NCBI GenBank assembly: GCA_013373325.1
Contig: JABXIA010000120.1
Location: forward strand, 1-64,000
DNA: 64,000 nucleotides
From: Paracoccaceae bacterium
GTDB taxonomy: Bacteria > Pseudomonadota > Alphaproteobacteria > Rhodobacterales > Rhodobacteraceae
Reading direction: 5' to 3'
Numbering within the stretch: the first letter of the stretch is position 1; each line of letters starts with the position of its first letter. Below, piece after piece: positions 1 to 8,542 of this stretch. The notes below the pieces were generated by a model. That model saw nothing but the letters and a program-made list of their open reading frames with translations, ran no database searches and had not been told where the DNA came from. A program made the translations under genes and the position numbers.

Positions 1-128
1 ATGAGGGCCATGAGGGCCATGAGGGCCATGAGGGCCATGAGGGCCATGAGGGCCATGAGGGCCATGAGGGCCATGAGGGCCATGAGGGCCATGAGGGCCA
101 TGAGGGCCATGAGGGCCATGAGGGCCAT
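1..128 (+). repeat. 9-bp tandem repeat (ATGAGGGCC)x14, coding for EGH in frame 3
   Basis: Perfect 9-nt periodicity visible from base 1 to about base 128; probably continues upstream of the window. Confidence 0.97.
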
Positions 129-1928
129 GAAAAATCGTCCGCGGTTTCCACGCAAGCAGAAAAGGCCCATCATCAGTCGGATGCTGTGACAAGCGCCGAG
201 ACGTCCGCCTCCTATGTTTGCCCGATGCACCCGGAAGTGACCTCGGACACGCCCGGTTCCTGTCCAAAATGCGGCATGGACCTCGTCCCGCAGGCCGAGG
301 CCGGAGAGCACGTGCACCACGGCCATCACGCCGAACCGGCCACGGAGCCGACAGGCCCCTATACCTGCCCCATGCACCCGGAGGTCACCTCTGACACGCC
401 CGGCTCCTGCCCGAAATGCGGCATGGACCTCGTCCCGCAGGCCGAGGCCGGGGAACACGCGCATCACGAACATGGCCATCACGCCGAACCGGCCGCAGAG
501 CCGAAAGGCCCCTACATCTGCCCGATGCACCCGGAGGTGACTTCCGACACACCCGGGTCCTGCCCTAAGTGCGGCATGGACCTCGTCCCGCAGGCCGAGG
601 CCGGGAAACATGCGGACCACGGCCACGGCCATCACGCCGAACCGGCCACGGAGCCGACAGGCCCCTACACCTGCCCCATGCACCCGGATGTCGCCTCCGA
701 CACACCGGGTTCCTGCCCCAAGTGTGGCATGGACCTCGTCCAGCAGGCCGAGGCCGGAAAGCATGCGCATGGTGGACATGGCGGTCACAAGCACCACAAG
801 GACATGCCAGCGCAAGAGGGCCAAGGAGAGCACGCCGCGCATGGCGCCCACGAACAGCAGGATGCGCATGGCGCGCATCATGGCCACACAGGCCACGGCG
901 CGGCGCCAGACATCCCGGGGATCGAACCGCATTTCATGTCAATGGTCGAACTCACCGAAGGCAAACCGGTCAGCCCCGACGGATTGGTCATGGAATGGAT
1001 AGACGCGCCCTTTGGCCCCTTCTTCCCGGGTCTTCCGGGCGGTCTGCACCTGGACCTGACCCTCGATGGAGACAGCGTCGCGGGCACCGCGGTCAGAGGG
1101 ATGAAGATGGCGGCGCTGCCATCAGGCGTTGCTCTCGAAGACTTCGCTGATCATCTTGCGGACGCGGTGCCCTTGTCGCCGGTGGCAATGCGCGAACTGG
1201 CTTGCCGTGCTGCCGAGAAGGCTACCGGACAAACTGCACCCAAGGACACTCTGGCCGCCCGCGCCGCAGCAGTGGAACGCGAACGGATTGCAAGCCATCT
1301 CAACTGGCTGGCCGGGTTGGCTCGACAAGCGGGCCTTGCACCGCTGGGGCGCCGGGCGGCGGCCATGGAACACCGCGTCCGGACGGCTAAAGCGGATGAG
1401 GTGGCAGAGCAAGCAACTTCTATAACGAGCCTTCTGTACGGTGCACTCAACCGATCACTTATGGGACCAAAACTGACCGGGATCGGGACGCTTCAGGGAG
1501 CATCGGAAGGTCCTGTGGCACGTGCGGCGGACCATGCGTCCGATGCCAGACACGGCGACGGGGTCTACGACGAATTAGGTTTCGAACCGATCACGCAGGA
1601 TGAAGGCGACGCCATGGCGCGGCTCCGCCAGCGCTGCGCAGAAATCGGGCAAAGCCTTGACCTGATATCGGCGGCGGGCGCGACCGCGATGCCAGAGATG
1701 CCGCGTGCAACAGGCGACGGCCACGGCACGGCAACGTTGGAAACACCGCGCGGACCCGCAACGCTGCACCTGACATTAAAGGGCGGTACAGTCGCCTCGG
1801 CCCATCTGAAGACGCCGTTCTCCGACCTCGCCGCGCATGTGCCCGACCTGATAAAGCAGATGGAACTTGCCGACGCACTGACCGCAATCGCCTCGCTCGA
1901 TCTCGATCCCTGGAGCGCGACCCAATGA
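3..1928 (+). CDS. 5'-truncated NuoD/hydrogenase-large-subunit-like protein with N-terminal (EGH)14 repeat and four heavy-metal-binding (YxCPMHPEV...CPKCGMDL) domains; true start lies upstream of the window
   Basis: Frame 3 is open from base 3 through the listed ORF 186..1928 (EGH x14, then EKSSAVSTQAEKAHHQSDAVTSAETSASYVCPMHPEV...). C-terminal half has NuoD-like signatures: GPFFPGLPGGLHLDLTLDGD, ERERIASHLNWLAGL, ETPRGPATLHLTL...TPFSDLAAHVPDLIKQMELADALTAIASLDLDPW. Confidence 0.8.
   Translation, partial: EGHEGHEGHEGHEGHEGHEGHEGHEGHEGHEGHEGHEGHEGHEKSSAVSTQAEKAHHQSDAVTSAETSASYVCPMHPEVTSDTPGSCPKCGMDLVPQAEAGEHVHHGHHAEPATEPTGPYTCPMHPEVTSDTPGSCPKCGMDLVPQAEAGEHAHHEHGHHAEPAAEPKGPYICPMHPEVTSDTPGSCPKCGMDLVPQAEAGKHADHGHGHHAEPATEPTGPYTCPMHPDVASDTPGSCPKCGMDLVQQAEAGKHAHGGHGGHKHHKDMPAQEGQGEHAAHGAHEQQDAHGAHHGHTGHGAAPDIPGIEPHFMSMVELTEGKPVSPDGLVMEWIDAPFGPFFPGLPGGLHLDLTLDGDSVAGTAVRGMKMAALPSGVALEDFADHLADAVPLSPVAMRELACRAAEKATGQTAPKDTLAARAAAVERERIASHLNWLAGLARQAGLAPLGRRAAAMEHRVRTAKADEVAEQATSITSLLYGALNRSLMGPKLTGIGTLQGASEGPVARAADHASDARHGDGVYDELGFEPITQDEGDAMARLRQRCAEIGQSLDLISAAGATAMPEMPRATGDGHGTATLETPRGPATLHLTLKGGTVASAHLKTPFSDLAAHVPDLIKQMELADALTAIASLDLDPWSATQ
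213..800 (+). repeat. Four tandem ~150-bp coding repeats, each one heavy-metal-binding domain plus a His-rich linker
   Basis: Cys of the CPMHP motif falls at codons starting at 219, 366, 519 and 672 (periods 147/153/153 bp). Confidence 0.93.
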
Positions 1929-2824
1929 GCATCGCGGTGATTATCCTCGCTCTCGCGATCGGCTGCTACGCCGTGGCCGTTCTGGAAGGCTGGGCCGTCC
2001 ATGGACGCCTCAGCCTCACACGGCCGGCGACCTCGGCGCTAGCGCTGCTGGGCCGCGAACAGATCCTGCCGCGCACATCTGACAGGCTGTTTTTCGAGGC
2101 TGGCCCGGTCCTCTTGCTGGTCGCGGGCCTGTTGTCAGTCGCCGTTATCCCACTGGCACCGGGGCTGATCATCACCGATCTGGCCATCGGCGCGTTGTTT
2201 CTGAACGCCGCGCTGGCTTACGTGCTGGTTGCGCTTATCATGGCCGGCTGGGGGCCGAACGGGGCCTACGGGATGATCGGCGGCTGGCGCTTTCTGGGCC
2301 AGTTCGTCGCCTATGCCATGCTGATCGTGATGCCCATAACGGCAGTTGCGATGCGGGCCGAGTCGCTCTCCACCACGCAGATCGTCCTGTCGCAGGCGGC
2401 CTTGTGGAACGTCGCCTATCAGCCCATCGGCTTCGTCCTGTTCGTCATCGCGGCGATGGGTGTCGCCTGGCTGCCGCCCATCGACCTGCCCACCGGCGGC
2501 GGCGATCTGGCGGGTGGAGTCGAGGCCGAATACACCGGCGCGCGGCTGGCCGTCCTGCGACTGGCGCGGCTTGTGATCATCGTCGCACTGGCCAGCGCGA
2601 CCGTTACCTTCTACCTCGGCGGCTGGCTTGGACCGTGGCTGCCGGGCTGGGCCTGGACTGCGCTCAAGACACTTGGTGTAGCGGCCGCGATGCTGATGCT
2701 CGGGCCGCGCCTGCCGCGCCTGCGCGAGGCGAAGTATCTGGAACTGAGCTGGAAGCTCGGCATCACCCTGGCGCTGGCCAATATCTTCCTTGTGGGCGTC
2801 ATCGCCCTCGTGGTGCCGATATGA
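1925..2824 (+). CDS. nuoH: NADH-quinone oxidoreductase subunit H (NuoH)-like membrane protein
   Basis: 299 aa, multi-TM; PIDLPTGGGDLAGGVEAEYTG resembles the NuoH PFDLPEAE..EYSG region; overlaps the preceding CDS by 4 bp. Confidence 0.82.
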   Translation: MSIAVIILALAIGCYAVAVLEGWAVHGRLSLTRPATSALALLGREQILPRTSDRLFFEAGPVLLLVAGLLSVAVIPLAPGLIITDLAIGALFLNAALAYVLVALIMAGWGPNGAYGMIGGWRFLGQFVAYAMLIVMPITAVAMRAESLSTTQIVLSQAALWNVAYQPIGFVLFVIAAMGVAWLPPIDLPTGGGDLAGGVEAEYTGARLAVLRLARLVIIVALASATVTFYLGGWLGPWLPGWAWTALKTLGVAAAMLMLGPRLPRLREAKYLELSWKLGITLALANIFLVGVIALVVPI

Positions 2825-3339
2825 GCCTTGCCACCGCTCTGTTTCTCGCCTTTTTCGGCACCGCCGCGATCTGGTTCGGGGTGGTCGTCTTTCGCACACA
2901 TTCGATGGTGCGTTCGGCCATTGCGCTCCTGTTCAGTCAGACCGCCATCGGGGCGATGTTCCTTGTCATGCAGGCCGAATTTCTGGGCGTGCTCCAGATC
3001 ATGATGATGGCCACGGAGATGAGCGTCATGGCGATTTTCATGGTCATGTTCATGATGGACCCCGGCGGCATGGGCAAGATGGACATGACGCACCAGAAAC
3101 GCCTGTCGCTCTGGGCGGGCGGGATTGGCTTGGTCGCCGCACTGGTGGTGATCTGGACCGCCGGCTGGCAAGGCCCCGTGCCCGACGTGCCCGGGGCCGA
3201 TGAACAGGCGCGCTTGCTGGGCCGCGAACTGCTGGGCCGCTCCATGTTCATTTTTGAAAGCGCGGCGCTGATGATCCTGACCGCGATGATCGCGGCGACC
3301 ATGGTCGCGATCGCCCCGCAAGAAAAGGATAGCCAATGA
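2821..3339 (+). CDS. nuoJ: NuoJ-like subunit
   Basis: MSLATALFLAFFGTAAIWFGVVVFRTHSMVRSAIALLFSQTAIGAMFLVMQAEFLG; ATGA overlap with nuoH. Confidence 0.82.
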   Translation: MSLATALFLAFFGTAAIWFGVVVFRTHSMVRSAIALLFSQTAIGAMFLVMQAEFLGVLQIMMMATEMSVMAIFMVMFMMDPGGMGKMDMTHQKRLSLWAGGIGLVAALVVIWTAGWQGPVPDVPGADEQARLLGRELLGRSMFIFESAALMILTAMIAATMVAIAPQEKDSQ

Positions 3340-3647
3340 TCCCGGAACTCATGATCGCGCTCAGCGTCGGTGCGGCGCTTTTCGGCGTTGGCCTCTATGG
3401 TGCGCTCAGCCAGACCAACCTTGTGATGATCATCATGGGGGTCGAGTTGATCCTTGCCGCGGCACTGCTCAATCTCGTGGCGTTCTGGCGCTATCTGCAC
3501 CCCGATGTGACAGCGGCGAAGATGTTCGTGCTGATCGTCATGGCGGTGATGGCGGTCGAGATGGCCGTGGGTTTCGGCATCGCCATCGCCCGGTTCCGCT
3601 CGCGCGGGTCGGTCGAGATGGAAGAAGCGCGGGAGCTCAGGGGGTGA
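3336..3647 (+). CDS. nuoK: NuoK-like subunit
   Basis: 103 aa, 3 TM; ALSQTNLVMIIMGVELILAAALLNLVAFWRY typical of NuoK/MrpC; ATGA overlap. Confidence 0.88.
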   Translation: MIPELMIALSVGAALFGVGLYGALSQTNLVMIIMGVELILAAALLNLVAFWRYLHPDVTAAKMFVLIVMAVMAVEMAVGFGIAIARFRSRGSVEMEEARELRG

Positions 3648-5542
3648 TCTGGCTTTCGCTGACGATCCTCGCGCCTTTGGGCGCGGGCCTGACGACACTT
3701 GCGCTCCGGCGCATGCCCGAGGCGATTGCGCTGACCGGTGCGGCCTTGGGCCTTGCCGGGGCGATTGCTCTGTTGGCCGGGGTGGCGGGCGGTGCGGATG
3801 TCACGGCCACCCTGCCCTTCCTGCCGGACCTGCCGATCCGGCTGGTGGCCAACCCGCTGACGGCAACGCTGGCGCTGGTCGTCGCGACCGTCGCGGCGAT
3901 GGTCCTGACCTATGCGGCGGGTTACATGTCCCATGACCCCGAGCGCCCCCGCTTTTTCGGCACCATGCTGATGTTCGTGGCCGCGATGCAGCTTCTGGTG
4001 CTGTCGGGGGACTGGATCACCCTGCTGGCCGCGTGGGAGATGATTGGTTTTGCCTCCTACCTTCTGATCGGCTTCTGGCATAGGCGAAAGGGCGTGCCCG
4101 GAGCGGCCATGCGGGCATTCCTCTATACCCGGACGGCCGATCTGGGCCTCTACCTCGCGGCCTTCCTGCTGATCGGTATCGCCGGAACCTCCGAGATTTC
4201 GGCCACGCTTTCCACCACCGGCACCCCGGCGCTGATCGCAGGGCTGCTGCTCTTGTTTGCGGCGATGGGGAAGTCGGCGCAGGTGCCGATGCAGGACTGG
4301 CTGATGCGGGCGATGGCGGGGCCAACGCCGGTGTCTGCCCTGCTCCACTCGGCCACGCTGGTGGCGGCGGGGGCGATCCTGCTGATCCGGACCGCGCCGA
4401 TGCTGCCCGGCGGCGCGCTTCTGGCCATCGGGATTGTCGGCGGGGCGACGGCGGTGATTGCCGGGCTGATGGCACTGGCCGCAACAGACCTCAAGCGTCT
4501 GCTCGCCGCCTCGACCGCCAGCCAGTACGGGCTGATGCTGATCGCGGTGGGGGCCGGCGCGCCCGTTGCCGCGCTTTTGCATCTGATCGCGCATGCCGCG
4601 ATCAAATCGGCGCTCTTTCTCGGCGCAGGCGTCTTTCAGCACGACCGCGAGAGCACCGATCTGGACACGCTTGCCGGCGTGGGCCGCGCCCGGCCCGGCA
4701 TTTTTGCGGGCTTTGCACTGGCCGCGCTGGCGCTGGCCGGGCTGCCACCGCTCGCCGCCTTCTATTCCAAGGACGCAATCCTCGCCGCGGCTCTCGATAG
4801 CCCCTCTGCCGCGTGGTTTCTGCCGCTGGCCCTTGCTGGGTCGGTGCTGACCGGGGCTTATATGGGCCGGGCATTGAAGGTGCTGTGGTCCGGCACGCCG
4901 GAGAAGCCCCGCGATAAGGTGCCGCTCATGGCCGTCGGCATGGGCGTTCTCGTGATACTCGCCGCGACTCTGGGCTTCGCTTTCAAACCGCTGGAGGCGA
5001 TGCTGGGCGCGCATCTGGCCGAGCCCGGCTGGATCGTCCCGGCCATGGGGCTGGCGGTGGGTCTGGCCGGGCTGGCGCTTGGCTGGCTGCTGGCCCCCGC
5101 CCGCCTTCTGGGTCCGCTGCTTGCGCCAGCACGAAACGGCTTCCCGCTCGCAGGTGGCATGGACGCCCTCGTGGTCCGCCCGACGCTGGCCCTGGCACGG
5201 CTCTGCGACCGCCTGGATGCCTGGATCATCCGCCGTGTCGTGCTGGGCGGCATCGTCGCAGGTACACAAGCATTGTCACGCCGGATCGAACGCGCCGAAG
5301 ACAGTCTTCTGGCGCTGCTCAACGCGGTGGGCAGGCTCAACCTGTCCCTCGGGCTGGCCAGCCTGCGTTTTGACCGCGACACCATCGATCGTGCGATCTT
5401 TGGCCTTGTCGATCGCACAATCGCCCTCGGCACCCGCGCCCGCCGTCTGCAAAGCGGCCTTATCCACCGCGAAATGGCGCTGACCGTCGCCGGAATCGCT
5501 CTCGTCACCGGCGTACTCCTCGCCGCCCCGTTCTACTTCTGA
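3644..5542 (+). CDS. nuoL: NuoL-like proton-translocating subunit
   Basis: 632 aa; LLAAWEMIGFASYLLIGFW, GKSAQVPMQDWLMRAMAGPTPVSALLHSATLV, DLKRLLAASTASQYGLM. Confidence 0.92.
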   Translation: MIWLSLTILAPLGAGLTTLALRRMPEAIALTGAALGLAGAIALLAGVAGGADVTATLPFLPDLPIRLVANPLTATLALVVATVAAMVLTYAAGYMSHDPERPRFFGTMLMFVAAMQLLVLSGDWITLLAAWEMIGFASYLLIGFWHRRKGVPGAAMRAFLYTRTADLGLYLAAFLLIGIAGTSEISATLSTTGTPALIAGLLLLFAAMGKSAQVPMQDWLMRAMAGPTPVSALLHSATLVAAGAILLIRTAPMLPGGALLAIGIVGGATAVIAGLMALAATDLKRLLAASTASQYGLMLIAVGAGAPVAALLHLIAHAAIKSALFLGAGVFQHDRESTDLDTLAGVGRARPGIFAGFALAALALAGLPPLAAFYSKDAILAAALDSPSAAWFLPLALAGSVLTGAYMGRALKVLWSGTPEKPRDKVPLMAVGMGVLVILAATLGFAFKPLEAMLGAHLAEPGWIVPAMGLAVGLAGLALGWLLAPARLLGPLLAPARNGFPLAGGMDALVVRPTLALARLCDRLDAWIIRRVVLGGIVAGTQALSRRIERAEDSLLALLNAVGRLNLSLGLASLRFDRDTIDRAIFGLVDRTIALGTRARRLQSGLIHREMALTVAGIALVTGVLLAAPFYF

Positions 5543-5553
5543 GGATCGCGCCC

Positions 5554-7014
5554 ATGCCGCTTCTGACCATTGCCACCTTCCTGCCCATCCTTGCCGGTCT
5601 CGCGCTCATGGCGCTGCCCGACCGGTCCACGCGAACGGCACATGCGGTGTCCATCGCCGCCACGGGGGCCGTGTTCCTGATCACACTGGCAATCTGGGCG
5701 CGCGGCATCGTGGCCGGAGACTTCGCCCAGGTCGAGGAAATCGCCTGGATCCCCGCCATCGGCGCGGCCTACCGGCTGGGCGTGGACGGATTGAGCCTGC
5801 CTCTGGTGCTGCTGACCTCGCTTCTGTTTTTCCTGTCGGCGTTGTATTCGGCGCGGATCGGGGAGCGGGCGGCCTCCTATGTGGTGCTCATGCTGATGCT
5901 GGAAACCGCCTCGCTCGGCACGTTCATGGCGCTTGACGGCCTGCTCTTCTACGTCTTCTTCGAGGTCTCGCTGGTCGGCATGTACTTCATGATCGCAGGC
6001 TGGGGCTATGAAGAGCGTCAGCGGGCCGCACTCATGTTCTTTCTCTACACGCTTCTGGGCTCGCTGCCGCTCCTGCTGGCGATCATCGGGCTTTACCTCG
6101 GATCGGGCACCTTCGACATGCGTGTCTGGGTCGAGGGCACCGCACTGGGCGGGCTTCCTGCCATGCTGGCGCTGATCGCGATGCTCGTGACCTTCGCGGT
6201 CAAGATCCCGGCCTTCCCGGTCCACACCTGGCTTCCGGCGGCGCATGTGCAGGCGCCCACGGCGGGCAGCGTGATCCTGGCCGGCGTGATGCTGAAATTC
6301 GGTACCTACGGGCTTGTGCGCTTTGCCTACCAGATGACGCCCGAGGCCTTCGCACAGGCCGGACAGGTGATCCTCGCCTTCGGGGTGGTCAGCGCGCTAT
6401 ACGGGGCCTTCGCGGCACTGGCGCAGAGCGACCTGAAAAAGATGATCGCCTACACGTCCGTTAACCATATGGGGTACGTGGTGATGGGCGTCGCCATTGC
6501 TGCACTGGCGACAGAGCCGCGCATCCGGACCATCGCATTGGATGGCGCAACCCTGCAAATGGTCAGCCACGGTCTGGTCACGGGCGCGCTCTTTTTCCTT
6601 GTGGGGATGTTGCAGGACCGAGCCCATACCCGCGGAATCGGCGATTTCGGCGGGCTGCTGGGCCGTGTGCCGTGGCTTGGCTGGGCCTTCATCCTGTCGG
6701 CTTTCGCCTCTCTCGGGCTGCCGGGGCTCGCACACTTCCCGGCCGAATTCCAGATCTTCCTTGCCACGCTGAACGGCATGCCCTGGGGGTTGATCGCGAT
6801 CCTGGCCATCGTGATCACCGCAGCACTCTACCTGCGCGCCATCGCCGGCGTCTTCCTGGGCGAGATGAACGACAAATGGGCCGACATGCCGGATCTGGAT
6901 AGGCGTGAAAAGCTAGTGATCCTGCCGCTTCTCGTCCTGACCGTTCTGATCGGTGTCGCGCCCGGCTGGCTGATTGACATGATCCACACCACTATGATGG
7001 GCCTCGGCAACTGA
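5554..7014 (+). CDS. nuoM: NuoM-like proton-translocating subunit
   Basis: 486 aa; FYVFFEVSLVGMYFMI, VKIPAFPVHTWLPAAHVQAPTAGSVILAGVMLKFGTYGLVRF. Confidence 0.93.
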   Translation: MPLLTIATFLPILAGLALMALPDRSTRTAHAVSIAATGAVFLITLAIWARGIVAGDFAQVEEIAWIPAIGAAYRLGVDGLSLPLVLLTSLLFFLSALYSARIGERAASYVVLMLMLETASLGTFMALDGLLFYVFFEVSLVGMYFMIAGWGYEERQRAALMFFLYTLLGSLPLLLAIIGLYLGSGTFDMRVWVEGTALGGLPAMLALIAMLVTFAVKIPAFPVHTWLPAAHVQAPTAGSVILAGVMLKFGTYGLVRFAYQMTPEAFAQAGQVILAFGVVSALYGAFAALAQSDLKKMIAYTSVNHMGYVVMGVAIAALATEPRIRTIALDGATLQMVSHGLVTGALFFLVGMLQDRAHTRGIGDFGGLLGRVPWLGWAFILSAFASLGLPGLAHFPAEFQIFLATLNGMPWGLIAILAIVITAALYLRAIAGVFLGEMNDKWADMPDLDRREKLVILPLLVLTVLIGVAPGWLIDMIHTTMMGLGN

Positions 7015-8381
7015 TGGAGATGGGCCGCGATCTTGCCCTTCTGGCGCCGGAGCTGACGCTGGCCGCCGCGGCGATGCTGATGATCGTTGCGGAGATGTTT
7101 CGCGCGGCGCGGCTGGTGCTGGCCATCGGGCTGGCCGGGCTTGCGGCGGCGACGATCCTGACGCTGCCGATGCTGAGCGTCGACGCCACCGTCTTCGGCG
7201 GCACCTACCGGATCGACCTGATTTCGGGCTGGGCCAAGCTGATCCTGCTGCCCGGCACCGCACTGTCCCTGCTGCTGGTCCGGGCCGAGATTGCTGGCCG
7301 CCGGCGCGAGGGCAGCGTTCAATCCCTCGTCGTGCTGGTGACCCTCGGCGCGCTGATGCTGTCGGGGGCGGGCGACATGATGGTGGTGGTGATCGGTGTC
7401 GTGCTCACCGGTCTGGGCTCTTTCGCGCTTGTGGCCTGGCCGCGCGACGATGCGGCCACCGAAGCGGCGATGAAATACCTCGTCTTCGGGGCGGTCACCG
7501 GATCGGTGATGATCTACGGGCTGACCTTCTGGTTTGGGGGCTCCGGTTCGACGCTGTTTTCGAAACTTGGCCAGTTGCAGGGCCAGACACTTGTGATCAT
7601 CACCGGGCTGATCGCCATCATCGTCGGTCTGGGTTACAAGGGAGCTCTGGTGCCGTTCCATTTCTGGGCACCGGACGCCTATCAGGGGGCGCCCGTCTCG
7701 ATCGCGGCCTACCTGTCCGTCATCACCAAGGCGGCCGCCTTTTTCGCCTTCGCACAGGTCCTGCGCGACCTGCCCCGTGACGGTGGCTGGCCTCTGGCAC
7801 TGGCGGTGATCGCGGCGGCGACAATGACCTATGGCTATCTCGCCGCACTGGTGCAGACCTACCTTGTGCGCCTCATCGCTTATTCCTCGGTGGCACAGTC
7901 GGGATATTTCCTGATGGGCGTCGTGGCCCTTGGGGCCAGCGGCTTTGCCGTTCCGGGCATTCTGGTCTTTGCCGCCGCCTACGTGGCGATGAACCTCGGC
8001 GCCTTTGCGGTTGTCCTGCTGGCCGGGCGCAATCTGGGCGATCTTGAAGGCTTTGGTCGCACCCATCCGTGGCTCGGCGCGGCGATGGTGGTGTTCCTGC
8101 TGTCACTGACCGGCATCCCGCCGCTTTTCGGTTTCGTGGGCAAGTTCTACCTGCTCTCGGCAGCGGTCGAGGCCGGGTATCTGTGGCTTGCGATCATCGG
8201 CATCCTGAACTCGGTGCTGGCGCTCGGGGTTTATCTGCGGCTGGTGGTGCCGATGTATCGAACTTCTTCGACAGAGCACCCATCAGAGGTGGGCGCTGTT
8301 CTGGCCCAAGGAACAGTCGTGGTCACCGTGCTTGCCACGCTGCTCATCGGGCTCGCGGCCGGAATCCTGCCCGGGCCGTAG
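7014..8381 (+). CDS. nuoN: NuoN-like proton-translocating subunit
   Basis: 455 aa; YKGALVPFHFWAPDAYQGAPVSIAAYLSVITKAAAF, AYSSVAQSGYFLMGVVAL; 1-bp overlap with nuoM. Confidence 0.92.
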   Translation: MEMGRDLALLAPELTLAAAAMLMIVAEMFRAARLVLAIGLAGLAAATILTLPMLSVDATVFGGTYRIDLISGWAKLILLPGTALSLLLVRAEIAGRRREGSVQSLVVLVTLGALMLSGAGDMMVVVIGVVLTGLGSFALVAWPRDDAATEAAMKYLVFGAVTGSVMIYGLTFWFGGSGSTLFSKLGQLQGQTLVIITGLIAIIVGLGYKGALVPFHFWAPDAYQGAPVSIAAYLSVITKAAAFFAFAQVLRDLPRDGGWPLALAVIAAATMTYGYLAALVQTYLVRLIAYSSVAQSGYFLMGVVALGASGFAVPGILVFAAAYVAMNLGAFAVVLLAGRNLGDLEGFGRTHPWLGAAMVVFLLSLTGIPPLFGFVGKFYLLSAAVEAGYLWLAIIGILNSVLALGVYLRLVVPMYRTSSTEHPSEVGAVLAQGTVVVTVLATLLIGLAAGILPGP

Positions 8382-8542
8382 ACCAGACATCGGCATGGAT
8401 TTGAAGGTGACCGGGCCAGCCCGCCGGTTTGAGACGCGTTCAAGCGAAGAGCATCGGACATTCGCGCGCGCACCTTTTGCGCGCGATGATGTAGATGAGG
8501 TGCTGGGTCCCGAGACCGGCAAGCAGGCAAAAAAAATCTACG

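Noticed and set aside
1-128. Short direct repeats as a possible CRISPR array
   Set aside because: Contiguous 9-bp repeats without spacers; coding microsatellite. No CRISPR-like repeat-spacer pattern was seen elsewhere in the window.
1-189. 62-aa ORF (MRA)14MKNRPRF...
   Set aside because: Frame 3 of the same repeat is continuous with the metal-binding ORF and encodes EGH; the MRA frame is a by-product of the 9-bp repeat.
3491-5269. 592-aa minus-strand ORF opposite nuoL
   Set aside because: Low-complexity Arg/Gln/His-rich translation antisense to a clear NuoL; typical high-GC shadow ORF.
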